Positions 13,795-21,516 of a stretch of 24,959 bases of DNA are shown in pieces. The translations under genes and the position numbers were made by a program. The DNA is from Acidimicrobiaceae bacterium. Lineage in GTDB: Bacteria; Actinomycetota; Acidimicrobiia; Acidimicrobiales; Acidimicrobiaceae. The stretch lies in NCBI GenBank assembly GCA_013044415.1, contig JABEUO010000256.1, positions 1-24,959 of the forward strand. Reading direction: 5' to 3'. How positions within the stretch are numbered: position 1 is the stretch's first letter; each line of letters opens with the position of its first letter. The notes under the pieces are model-generated. The model did no database searches and was not told the DNA's origin. It saw only the letters and a program-made list of their open reading frames with translations.

Positions 13795-15021
13795 TCAGGG
13801 AGTCGTGGCCGGCTTAGCGGTGATGGCCGCGGTGGCGGCTTTGTATGCGGCGCTTAGGTCGGTCCTAATCGTCGACGAAGGCGAGTCCGCCAGAAACTCA
13901 CCGAACTGCTTTTTAGCCTGGGCCGTCTCATGGTAGACGTAAAGGTCTATCATCGCTAAAAAGCCGTGGGCGTCGGGGTAGCGAGGCTGGATCGCTATCG
14001 CATCTAGCACGAGTTGCTCACCCTTTTGGACGAGGCTCGGAGATTTGGTCTTGACTCCGGCCTGGAAAAGCAGCCATCCCTGATAGGCGAGCGCCTGTGG
14101 CTGGTAGGGATCCTGGTGAAGTACCAGAGACAGCAACCTCAAAGCCGACACGTCCTGCCCAGAGTATGTGTAGCCGATAGCCTGCGTCAGCTCTCGAGAC
14201 TCTAAAGCACGACTTGCGGCCTGGGACCTACCCTGTTCGAAAGTGTAAAGGCCGAGGCCAACTCCGGCCACACAAAAGGCAGCGCCAAAAATCGCTAGGT
14301 ACTTCCTCGCCGAGGTGGAAGTCGATCGATGCAATAATGCTAATAATGCTCTGGACATCAAAGACTGACTGGGTCTAGTTTCGGCACCATCAACCGCTAC
14401 ATCGTGATTAGCTGCGCCATAGCTAGCTGGAAGGTGGTTGATTGTCTCGCCGAGGGGGATCATCGATAGGGCAAGGTCTCCAGAAACGCCTTCGATAATG
14501 GGAGGCTCGTCGTCGCTTCGAGGGTCATTCGGAGATCCCCTCCCACTTTGCGCCCAGTCCTTTCGCGACAAAATCGGCCGGAGGGAAAAGTACCCCAGAA
14601 GGAGGACTAGGCCGAAGGGCAGTATCCAGATGACCAGGTAGGCGCCGGACTTAGGTGGCGTAAAGAGGATAGAGTTCCCGTAGCTCGCGACGAGCTGGTC
14701 CTTGATCTGTGCGTCCGAGGCGCCCTGAGCGACCTCATTTTTAATAAAGGTCTTTATCGAAATCGAGCTCGCAGCGCTCGACTCAGCGACGGAGAGGTCG
14801 ATACATGATGGACACTTAAACTCTCCCTCAAGATGAACGATTCGTCCTGCTGGCGAACTCGGGTTAGCGGAGCTAAAGGTCAGAATGGCAAAGCTGCATA
14901 AAATTACAGCGGCTATCCCTCCCCAGATAACCATGAGCGCCCTGCCGGTGGCAAAATGTCTCCTCTGCTTATTCACCTGCCTATTCACTTTGCCGATACT
15001 CTCCCGGGCGCTAGTAACCAT
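13795..15021 (-). CDS. ccmH: Fused CcmH-CcmI cytochrome c maturation protein
   Basis: A 408-residue membrane protein joining two System I components. After an N-terminal helix (about 28-48), the outside domain has FKCPSC with redox cysteines C70 and C73, the counterpart of the LRCPxC motif of CcmH, which reduces the apocytochrome CXXCH site. A second helix is at about 128-146 and a third at 241-263. The C-terminal third (about 275-385) looks like TPR repeats, the CcmI/CycH part that holds apocytochrome for heme attachment. The ATG start at 15019-15021 lies 11 nt inside the end of ccmG, so the two are coupled. This is the last gene of the operon. The 90-residue stretch between helices 2 and 3 is low in recognisable motifs. 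Confidence 0.88.
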   Translation of the reverse strand: MVTSARESIGKVNRQVNKQRRHFATGRALMVIWGGIAAVILCSFAILTFSSANPSSPAGRIVHLEGEFKCPSCIDLSVAESSAASSISIKTFIKNEVAQGASDAQIKDQLVASYGNSILFTPPKSGAYLVIWILPFGLVLLLGYFSLRPILSRKDWAQSGRGSPNDPRSDDEPPIIEGVSGDLALSMIPLGETINHLPASYGAANHDVAVDGAETRPSQSLMSRALLALLHRSTSTSARKYLAIFGAAFCVAGVGLGLYTFEQGRSQAASRALESRELTQAIGYTYSGQDVSALRLLSLVLHQDPYQPQALAYQGWLLFQAGVKTKSPSLVQKGEQLVLDAIAIQPRYPDAHGFLAMIDLYVYHETAQAKKQFGEFLADSPSSTIRTDLSAAYKAATAAITAKPATTP

Positions 15022-15568
15022 TTGCCTTTGCCACCTGGACTAGTATCGCTAACTCTTTCGCAGTGACCGGTCCGACGATCTTGGTCAGCACCACACCAGA
15101 GGGCGAGACCAGAAATGACTCGGGGGGTGCCGAGACGCCCCACTTGACCGCTATCTGCCCATTGGGGTCCGCTACCGCAGGCCAGTTGGCTCCGTATCGA
15201 CCGAGGAAGGCGATCGCCGGTCGATCTTCATCTTGAAAATCGACGGCCAGCACCTTGCCAATACCCGACTTTGAAAATCGAACTAGTTGGGGCTCCTCTA
15301 TCGCACAACTCGCGCACCAGGATGCAAAGAAATTTACCAGTACGAACTCGCCCCGATAGTTGCTGAGCGAAAAGCGCCCACCGGTGACAGTTGGTCCGGA
15401 GATAGAGGGGGCGGAATGTTGGACTATCGGGCTCGGCTCGACGGCTGTCGATGCCGGCGTCCTGGTAGCAACGAAAACCGAGAAGGCCAGCAACAGAATT
15501 GCTGTAACTGCTCCAAACCACTTAATCCCGGCTCCGCCGGCCCTTCGCTTAGCTATCGACGTGCTCAC
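15011..15568 (-). CDS. ccmG: Thioredoxin-like thiol-disulfide protein CcmG/DsbE
   Basis: A 185-residue membrane-anchored thioredoxin-fold protein. The anchor is at about 16-34 after a basic start. The active site is FFASWCASCAIEEPQ with C85 and C88, in the TlpA/ResA/DsbE subfamily. PPESFLVSPSG carries the region of the cis-proline loop. It passes electrons from a CcdA/DsbD-type membrane reductase, not found here, to CcmH or the apocytochrome. The GTG start at 15566-15568 overlaps the ccmF stop by 4 nt (GTGA), and its 3' end overlaps ccmH by 11 nt, so it belongs to the ccm operon. Confidence 0.92.
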   Translation of the reverse strand: MSTSIAKRRAGGAGIKWFGAVTAILLLAFSVFVATRTPASTAVEPSPIVQHSAPSISGPTVTGGRFSLSNYRGEFVLVNFFASWCASCAIEEPQLVRFSKSGIGKVLAVDFQDEDRPAIAFLGRYGANWPAVADPNGQIAVKWGVSAPPESFLVSPSGVVLTKIVGPVTAKELAILVQVAKANGY

Positions 15569-17616
15569 TTGAGAAGTGACCCAGCACCAGTGTCAGCCCC
15601 CGCGGTACCAGAAGCGGCTCGATCTGTTGCTTGACCTTCCTTTTCAGTTCCGTCACCCAATTCATCAGAGGAGCCAGCCTTAGCCCCCCAATGCCGCTTA
15701 GTCTGGACCTTTCTGAAACCGAGTATCGAGATAACCCCACCTAAGGCGATCACCGACGCCCCAATCCACAACCAGTCGATCATCGGTTGGATGATGATCC
15801 CGACCAGGACTGACCCTCCTACCTTTGTCGGTGGCTGATCCAGGGTAAGGTAGACGTCTTTGGTCAATCCCGCCGAAACCGCCGGCGAACCAACCGGTTG
15901 GGTATAGCTACCAAATTGCGATATCGCTGGCTGCATCAGCTCTCTGCCATTGAGGGTCACCATTGCAACGAGCGAGGTCTCTGCAGGGGTGACTACCGTT
16001 TTGGTTCCGAGATAACTGACATTTTGTCCGAAGAAGTTCCTGTTCTGACCGGGATAGAGCTTGATCTCTCCTTTGTGGCCGAATGAGGTCGCACTCGCCA
16101 ACGCTATCGCAACCATCACGATCCCCAAATGAGACAAGAGCCCGCCATTTTTTCGAGCTAATACCGCTTTAAATGGATTGATCCCATTCCCAAGGGAACG
16201 CTTAGCTAATTGCTCGAGAGTGGAGCTTGCGCTGAATGCGGCGAGCACAAATACACCAAAGAGTCCTGGCCGGTCGAGCCCCAAAGCGACCGACACCGCA
16301 CCGACGACACTGGCGACGACACCGGCAAAGGTGAGCTTCTCTAACAATGCACGCCAAGGCAGTCCTCTGTAGCTAACTACCGGTGCTAAAGCCATAAGTA
16401 CGAGCAGAAGGGCGCCCAACGGAGCTACGTATGAGTTGAAGTATGGGGCTCCAACGGTGATCACCTGTCCGAAGAGCGAACTCGCAAAAAGTGGAAATAT
16501 CGTGCCCAATAAGACGATTAGGACGATCGCGACGAAAACGACGTTGTTCACCTTGATCAAATTAGTCCTAGAAGCCCAGAGTGGACCCGGCCGCTTTTGT
16601 GTCAAAGATGAGAACTTCGACACCCCGAGATAGATAGAGACGAGACAGACCAGGAGGAAAAAGGAGATCAGGACGTCACCTAAGGTAGAAGACGAGAATG
16701 CGTGGACGCTCTGCAGCACGCCCGATCGGGTGAAGTAGGTACCGAGTATGGTGAATACAAAGGCCGAGCTTATCGAGGCATAGCTCCACAAGGGACCCGA
16801 ACCAGCCCTCTTCTCCACAAAGGCCGAATGGAGATACGCCACCAGAAAGAGCCAAGGCATAAGTGCCGCATTTTCGACCGGATCCCAGGCCCAAAAGCCA
16901 CCCCACCCCAATACCTGGTATGACCACCACGCACCGAGGGTAATACCCAGGGTAAGGGAACTGAAGGAGATGACTGCCCACCTCCTCGCAAGTTCGCGGT
17001 AGAAACCGGATCGATCGCCTGCGAGCAGATCGCCTATCCAAAGGGCGAATGGAATCGTAATACTTACAAATCCGAAGTACAAAAGGGGCGGGTGAACGGC
17101 GACGAGCGGATAATTCTGCAGCAGCGGATTTGGCCCCAAACCGTCTGGGGGGATCGCCCCTTGCGTCAGGGCAAATGGATTGGCGGGTCCAAACATCATC
17201 GCTACGAAGAAGGCCATCGTGACAGAGGTGGCCAATAGCGCCCAATTCGAAGCCGCCTCGAGCTTGCGGAGCCTAGTAAAAAAGACCAGGGCGGCGAGGT
17301 TGATACCCAAAATGAGCGCCCAGAGGAGGATGGATCCCTGCAGGGCCGACCACATCCCAGAGATCGAAAAGAGCAGTGGCGTCTCTTTGGAGTTATTTTG
17401 TGCCACAAAGGCGATCGAAAAGTCGTGGGTGATCAGCGCCCGCTCGATTGCAAAGGTAGATATCGCTACACCAAGGACCGAAACCAAGGCAAAGGATCGG
17501 GCGTGCTTGATTACACCAACCCTCTTCCGCAGGAGCGCAATGAAGAACAGCCCTACCGCCGCCAGCGATGACACCAACGAGATGAGTATGCCAATGCGGC
17601 CGATCTCTGCGTTCAA
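15565..17616 (-). CDS. ccmF: Heme lyase component CcmF
   Basis: A 683-residue multi-pass membrane protein that takes heme from holo-CcmE and attaches it to apocytochrome c. The WWD signature is WGGFWAWDPVEN (238-249). The two periplasmic heme-ligand histidines match H175 (VAVHPPLLYFG) and H305 (LQSVHAFSS), and the two membrane histidines match H263 (AYLHSAF) and H496 (LLSHLGI), so all four expected ligands are present. About 14-15 membrane helices are likely, with a large extracytoplasmic loop at about 510-600. The length is typical. The start is TTG at 17614-17616, directly after the ccmE TAG with no gap, with GGAGG 10 nt upstream. The C-terminal tail beyond about 640 is charged and low-complexity. 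Confidence 0.96.
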   Translation of the reverse strand: MNAEIGRIGILISLVSSLAAVGLFFIALLRKRVGVIKHARSFALVSVLGVAISTFAIERALITHDFSIAFVAQNNSKETPLLFSISGMWSALQGSILLWALILGINLAALVFFTRLRKLEAASNWALLATSVTMAFFVAMMFGPANPFALTQGAIPPDGLGPNPLLQNYPLVAVHPPLLYFGFVSITIPFALWIGDLLAGDRSGFYRELARRWAVISFSSLTLGITLGAWWSYQVLGWGGFWAWDPVENAALMPWLFLVAYLHSAFVEKRAGSGPLWSYASISSAFVFTILGTYFTRSGVLQSVHAFSSSTLGDVLISFFLLVCLVSIYLGVSKFSSLTQKRPGPLWASRTNLIKVNNVVFVAIVLIVLLGTIFPLFASSLFGQVITVGAPYFNSYVAPLGALLLVLMALAPVVSYRGLPWRALLEKLTFAGVVASVVGAVSVALGLDRPGLFGVFVLAAFSASSTLEQLAKRSLGNGINPFKAVLARKNGGLLSHLGIVMVAIALASATSFGHKGEIKLYPGQNRNFFGQNVSYLGTKTVVTPAETSLVAMVTLNGRELMQPAISQFGSYTQPVGSPAVSAGLTKDVYLTLDQPPTKVGGSVLVGIIIQPMIDWLWIGASVIALGGVISILGFRKVQTKRHWGAKAGSSDELGDGTEKEGQATDRAASGTAGADTGAGSLLK

Positions 17617-18147
17617 CTAGGATCCGCCTCCGGGATTTTTGATCCTATTTGGATGGGCCGCGACGTAGTTTGCGGTGTGCTTGATCATGATCTGGTTAGA
17701 CCAGAAATAGTTTCCTTGAAAATGTCCGACCAAGACCACCGGAATCGTCGGCTGGAAGAGCTGAGGAGGCGACCCAATCTCCACCACCGGGACTACGGTA
17801 TTTGCGAAGCGAACCTCGAAATCGACCCCACTTTGGGTATCCTTTATCGACCCAGGAACGACTATTCCCTCTAATCTGAAGGTCTTCGAGCCAAGTTGTG
17901 CCTTTTGGGCAACGGCCTGCTGGGCGGTGTAGAAGTACTGGATCGCATTGCTGATTCCTTTGTAGATCACAAAGGCAAATGCCGAAGCTATCAAAAGTAG
18001 TACCACTATCGCCTTAGTCGCGGTAACCGGCCTCGAGCGCAAAGACTGAACGGTCTTCCAGTCAACGCACTCTCCAGCGGTCGTCTCGTTCTTGGTGCCT
18101 ACCTTTGCCAGCTCCGCCAATCCCGCATCTCCGATAGACTCACTCAA
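17617..18147 (-). CDS. ccmE: Periplasmic heme chaperone CcmE
   Basis: A 176-residue heme chaperone. A cytoplasmic N-terminus of about 42 residues, longer than usual, precedes one membrane helix (about 43-63). The OB-fold domain follows (about 85-160), with FRLEGIVVPGS and the heme-binding motif MIKHTANY, in which H157 is the residue expected to bind heme covalently. This is the histidine type, not the cysteine variant seen in some archaea and bacteria. The start is TTG at 18145-18147, overlapping the ccmD stop by 4 nt (TTGA). No strong ribosome site is visible, so coupling to ccmD is likely. The C-terminus ends in a glycine-rich tail. Confidence 0.94.
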   Translation of the reverse strand: MSESIGDAGLAELAKVGTKNETTAGECVDWKTVQSLRSRPVTATKAIVVLLLIASAFAFVIYKGISNAIQYFYTAQQAVAQKAQLGSKTFRLEGIVVPGSIKDTQSGVDFEVRFANTVVPVVEIGSPPQLFQPTIPVVLVGHFQGNYFWSNQIMIKHTANYVAAHPNRIKNPGGGS

Positions 18148-18299
18148 TTCTCGCTTCGACCCTCGGTCCGCCTGCTGGATGATTCTCGCACCAAAACCAC
18201 GGCCCTCTTCAGTTTCTTGGATTTATTAGCGAGCTGCAACGAGTACCCACCAAGCACACCGGTGACTACAAGATAACCGGCCTCAACATAACCGTTCAT
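18144..18299 (-). CDS. ccmD: Small membrane protein CcmD
   Basis: A 51-residue ORF found by reading the 148-bp gap between ccmC and ccmE. It starts ATG at 18297-18299, overlapping the ccmC stop (ATGA), and ends TGA at 18144-18146, overlapping the ccmE TTG start. The sequence begins MNGYVEAGYLVVTGVLGGYS and continues LQLANKSKKLKRAV. That is one short hydrophobic helix preceded by a YxxxxY pattern and followed by a basic segment, which is the CcmD layout. CcmD stabilises the CcmABC complex and helps release holo-CcmE. Position, size, topology and both overlaps agree. The C-terminal 15 residues (ESSSRRTEGRSEN region) are polar and probably cytoplasmic. Confidence 0.88.
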   Translation of the reverse strand: MNGYVEAGYLVVTGVLGGYSLQLANKSKKLKRAVVLVRESSSRRTEGRSEN

Positions 18300-19084
18300 G
18301 AAATTGATCCTCCGTCCTTTAGGCCCCCATCTCGGGTCCCAGAAGATGCCTTTGAGTTGACCAATCCGTCAACCTCCCGAAGTCTTTCGGCTATTGCAGC
18401 CTCTACCTCGAGGTTGTCAAATTCATCGATATCTGTTTCGATCTGATAGCGCTTAATCGTCATCCAGAGATAGACCAGGGTAAAGCTGATAAAACTTACT
18501 AGCATCGTCCAGGCCATCTCGCCGTGTACCTTCGGGCTGAGCGAGGCGTTAAATACCGTGGCGCTCTGGTGCAGGGTCTTCCACCAAACGACGCTCTGGT
18601 GGACGATAGGTACGTCAATAAAGGCGACCAATCCGGCCACTGCCGAGCGAACCGCAATCTTGTCCCTTGATGCGGGCACCTTCCTCAAAGCCAAATAGCC
18701 CAAATAGAGGAGGAAAAGAAGAGCCGTCGTGGTTAGCCGTGCGTCCCAAGTCCACCAGACATGCCACGTAGGTCTCCCCCAAATCGAACCGGTAATAAGC
18801 GTCAGCGCGGTAAAAACTACACCCACCTCGGCGGACGCGGCCGCAAGACGGTCCCACTTCAGGGATCGAGTCCTCTTCCAGAGGTAGAGAATCGACCCCA
18901 CCGACGTCACGCCATAGGCCAGATAGGCCACCCAGGCAACGGAGGGGTGGATATAAAGGAGCCTCACAAGCTGACCCTGTATCACGTCAGGCGGTGTCAC
19001 GAATAAGCCTAACCAATAGGTCACCGCAACTCCGAATAACGCCGATACGGCCAGAACCCCGACCCAAAATTTACTGCTCTTCAA
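18296..19084 (-). CDS. ccmC: Heme handling protein CcmC
   Basis: A 262-residue membrane protein that loads heme onto CcmE. The WWD-type motif is WGRPTWHVWWTWDARLT (102-118). The external heme-ligand histidines fit H46 (LLYIHPSVAW) and H172 (KTLHQSA). Six membrane helices are expected over about 5-225. The C-terminal ~45 residues are charged and cytoplasmic, longer than in many homologues. The start is TTG at 19082-19084, 3 nt after the ccmB stop, with GGAGG 8 nt upstream, a strong site that supports the TTG. Its stop overlaps the ccmD start by 4 nt. Confidence 0.95.
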   Translation of the reverse strand: MKSSKFWVGVLAVSALFGVAVTYWLGLFVTPPDVIQGQLVRLLYIHPSVAWVAYLAYGVTSVGSILYLWKRTRSLKWDRLAAASAEVGVVFTALTLITGSIWGRPTWHVWWTWDARLTTTALLFLLYLGYLALRKVPASRDKIAVRSAVAGLVAFIDVPIVHQSVVWWKTLHQSATVFNASLSPKVHGEMAWTMLVSFISFTLVYLWMTIKRYQIETDIDEFDNLEVEAAIAERLREVDGLVNSKASSGTRDGGLKDGGSIS

Positions 19085-19087
19085 CCC

Positions 19088-19753
19088 TCAGTCCTCCAGG
19101 ACCGATCCGAAGCTCACCATACCTATGGCGAGGTAGATCAAACCAAAAACCACCAATAATCCGAGCCATGGATCTCCGATCCCGACTCGACTTGTTATAC
19201 CATCTTCCCACGCTTTTGTCGCCGCTAACAACACCGGAGCGGTGCTAGGCAGCACCAGCAGGGGTAGAAGCGTCTCTCGAACCTTAGTCGCGGCGGCAAG
19301 GGCGCCAAAAAGCGTCCCCACCGAGGCAACCCCTAATGTTGCAAACCCCGCAGACACAATTAGCAACGCCACGGAGTTGAGTCGCATTCCGTAAATGAAG
19401 ACGACCCCAAGGCCGAGGAAAACCTCGACCACGATGCATTCAAAAAAGATCGATGCAACCTTTCCTAAAAATATTCCACCAGGTTCTAGGCCGTATGCCA
19501 AAAGACCATCCTTAGCCTGATTTTCAGCTTCGATGGAAAATGACCTCTGGATGGCCAAGAGGGCTGATAAAAAAGCGATTACCCAAAATACCCCGGGGGA
19601 AATATCGACGAGAGTGCTGTTCTGAGTTCCGACCGCAAATCCAAAAAGTATCAGCACGACGGCCACAAAGGGCAGGAGTTGATTTAGAAGCACCCTCGAG
19701 CGGGCTTCGATCAGTAAGTCCTTTTTGGCGATTTCCAACGCATCACGGATCAA
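19088..19753 (-). CDS. ccmB: ABC transporter permease CcmB
   Basis: A 221-residue membrane subunit of the CcmAB transporter, which uses ATP to release holo-CcmE from CcmC. Six hydrophobic segments lie at about 26-43, 52-68, 98-120, 127-155, 160-178 and 195-215. AENQAKDGLLAYGLEP (76-91) and LPLLVLPSTAPVLLA (163-177) are conserved CcmB stretches. The start is TTG at 19751-19753, overlapping the ccmA stop in TTGA, so the gene is coupled to ccmA. Length and topology are normal for the family. Confidence 0.93.
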   Translation of the reverse strand: MIRDALEIAKKDLLIEARSRVLLNQLLPFVAVVLILFGFAVGTQNSTLVDISPGVFWVIAFLSALLAIQRSFSIEAENQAKDGLLAYGLEPGGIFLGKVASIFFECIVVEVFLGLGVVFIYGMRLNSVALLIVSAGFATLGVASVGTLFGALAAATKVRETLLPLLVLPSTAPVLLAATKAWEDGITSRVGIGDPWLGLLVVFGLIYLAIGMVSFGSVLED

Positions 19754-20478
19754 TCGGAGTGCCCGTCGACTTGCGAAGCTCCGCTTGGCTGTACCGTCGC
19801 CTTAGTCGTCGTATTAGCCCTTGACGGAGCAATCTCAGGACCAATCAGAATCCCGCGATCACAGAGATACCCGCGATCAGAAGCCGCCTTCACCCTCTCT
19901 ACCTCATGAGATGCGACAATGACGGTTCGTCCCGAAGCCGCATACCTCCTCATTAGGTCATCCACTAGGTCCTTCCCCTGCTCGTCGAGGGCTGCATGGG
20001 GTTCGTCTAAAAGAAGGAGTTGCGGCCGCCTCATAGTTGCTATCGCCATCGATACCCTCTTGCGTTGTCCGGCGGAAAGCTTGTGGACCTTCAGATTCAT
20101 CGTCTTTTGCGATAGGCCGAGATCCTTTGCGATGCTAAGCGGGTCGTCCTCAGTCGTCCGCGTCACTCGCTGGGCGAATCTGATATTCTCCTCTGCCGTC
20201 AGGTCATCATAGAGATGGGCATGATGGCCGAGGTAACCTACGTATTGACGGATAGCCCGCCTATCGGCTTTGGCGTCTAAGCCAAAGACCTTTGCCTCTC
20301 CTTTTGCCACGCTCAAATACCCTGCTATTAGCCTCAGCAGCGTAGTCTTCCCCGATCCATTTGGCCCGTAGAGGTATACGACTTCGCCCTCGAATGCATC
20401 AAAGTCGACCGAAATCAAAACTGGATAGTGCCCCAGCATTACAACTGCATCGCGCACCATTACGACCTGCCGTGCCAA
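19750..20478 (-). CDS. ccmA: ABC transporter ATPase CcmA
   Basis: A 242-residue ATPase. Walker A is GPNGSGKT (38-45), the signature LSAGQRKRVSMA (134-145), Walker B LLLLDEP (154-160), and the switch histidine H191 in VASHEVERV. The match to CcmA comes from these motifs together with the neighbouring ccmB and ccmC. About 25 extra residues at the C-terminus are polar and low-complexity. The called start is TTG at 20476-20478, preceded by GGGTG. An in-frame ATG six codons later is possible but would clip the first beta strand. It is the first ccm gene, 13 nt after gmd, so the operon may be transcribed from upstream of gmd. Confidence 0.95.
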   Translation of the reverse strand: MARQVVMVRDAVVMLGHYPVLISVDFDAFEGEVVYLYGPNGSGKTTLLRLIAGYLSVAKGEAKVFGLDAKADRRAIRQYVGYLGHHAHLYDDLTAEENIRFAQRVTRTTEDDPLSIAKDLGLSQKTMNLKVHKLSAGQRKRVSMAIATMRRPQLLLLDEPHAALDEQGKDLVDDLMRRYAASGRTVIVASHEVERVKAASDRGYLCDRGILIGPEIAPSRANTTTKATVQPSGASQVDGHSD

Positions 20479-20491
20479 TTTATCACCCGGC

Positions 20492-21469
20492 CTATTGCGA
20501 GGCCAAACCTCTCCTAACCGAGTCGATATCCGCTGCGACCATCATCTGGACGAGTTCCGGAAAGTCGACCTTCCGATTCCAGCCGAGAGCTTCCTCGGCC
20601 TTCTTCGGCTCACCTACCAACAGGTCAACTTCTGCCGGACGGACAAAGCGCTGATCCAAGCGGACATAACGCTGATAATCGAGCCCGGCGGCGGCAAAAG
20701 CGAGCTCGCAAAACTCCCTGACCGAATGGGTTTCCCCGGTTGCAACTACGTAGTCCTCAGGGTGATCCTGCTGGAGCATCAGCCACATCGCCCGGACGTA
20801 ATCGGCCGCGAAGCCCCAGTCCCGCTGGGCGTCCAGGTTGCCAAGTGCCAAGTGGTCCGCCAGTCCAGCGACTATCTTGGCCACGCCAAAGGAGATCTTC
20901 CGGGTGACAAACTCTAAACCCCTACGAGGTGATTCGTGATTAAATAGGATTCCAGAGCAGGCGAAGAGGTCGTAGCTCTCGCGGTAATTGACGGTGATCC
21001 AGTGCCCGTAAACTTTAGCCACGCCGTATGGGCTGCGGGGGTAGAAAGGGGTATTTTCGCTCTGAGGAACCTCTTGAACCTTGCCGAACATCTCCGACGA
21101 AGAGGCCTGATAGAACCTGGCTTCAGGGGCGACGGCCCTAAGTGCATCGAGCAAGCGGGTCACCCCTAGCGCGGTTGTCTCGCCGGTGAGTACGGGCTGA
21201 CCCCAGGAGGTCTGAACAAATGACTGGGCCGCCAAGTTGTACACTTCGTCTGGACGATGATCCCTAAAGACCGTGAGCATCGACCCTTCGTCTAGTAGGT
21301 CGCCGGGGACCAAAATTAGCCGCTCTTGGATATGGGCAATTCGTTCGAAGTTCAAGGTCGACGACCGCCTCACCATTCCAACGACGTTGTACCCCTGCTC
21401 TAGGAGAAACTCTGCCAGATAGGATCCGTCTTGACCGGTAATGCCAGTGATAAGTGCAGTCTTTGTCAT
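20492..21469 (-). CDS. gmd: GDP-mannose 4,6-dehydratase
   Basis: A 325-residue short-chain dehydrogenase-fold enzyme that converts GDP-mannose to GDP-4-keto-6-deoxymannose, the first step toward GDP-fucose, GDP-rhamnose or related sugars of cell-surface glycans. The NADP site ITGITGQDGSYLAE (7-20) and MVRRSS are family-specific. The catalytic set is S125 and E126 in ASSSEMFG, plus Y148 and K152 in SPYGVAK. NHESPRRG and DAQRDWGFA are further GMD marks. I place the start at ATG 21467-21469, which matches the family N-terminus; a TTG three codons upstream is possible. Neither has a strong ribosome site. No other nucleotide-sugar gene is nearby, and its place just ahead of ccmA looks coincidental. 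Confidence 0.95.
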   Translation of the reverse strand: MTKTALITGITGQDGSYLAEFLLEQGYNVVGMVRRSSTLNFERIAHIQERLILVPGDLLDEGSMLTVFRDHRPDEVYNLAAQSFVQTSWGQPVLTGETTALGVTRLLDALRAVAPEARFYQASSSEMFGKVQEVPQSENTPFYPRSPYGVAKVYGHWITVNYRESYDLFACSGILFNHESPRRGLEFVTRKISFGVAKIVAGLADHLALGNLDAQRDWGFAADYVRAMWLMLQQDHPEDYVVATGETHSVREFCELAFAAAGLDYQRYVRLDQRFVRPAEVDLLVGEPKKAEEALGWNRKVDFPELVQMMVAADIDSVRRGLASQ

Positions 21470-21516
21470 CGTGAACAATCTAGTACCGCTGGAACTTTAC
21501 CGAGTTTAACTTGCGA

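Noticed and set aside
15287..15634. 115-residue plus-strand ORF antisense to ccmG/ccmF
   Set aside because: It lies wholly over well-supported ccm genes on the other strand and has no recognisable domain.
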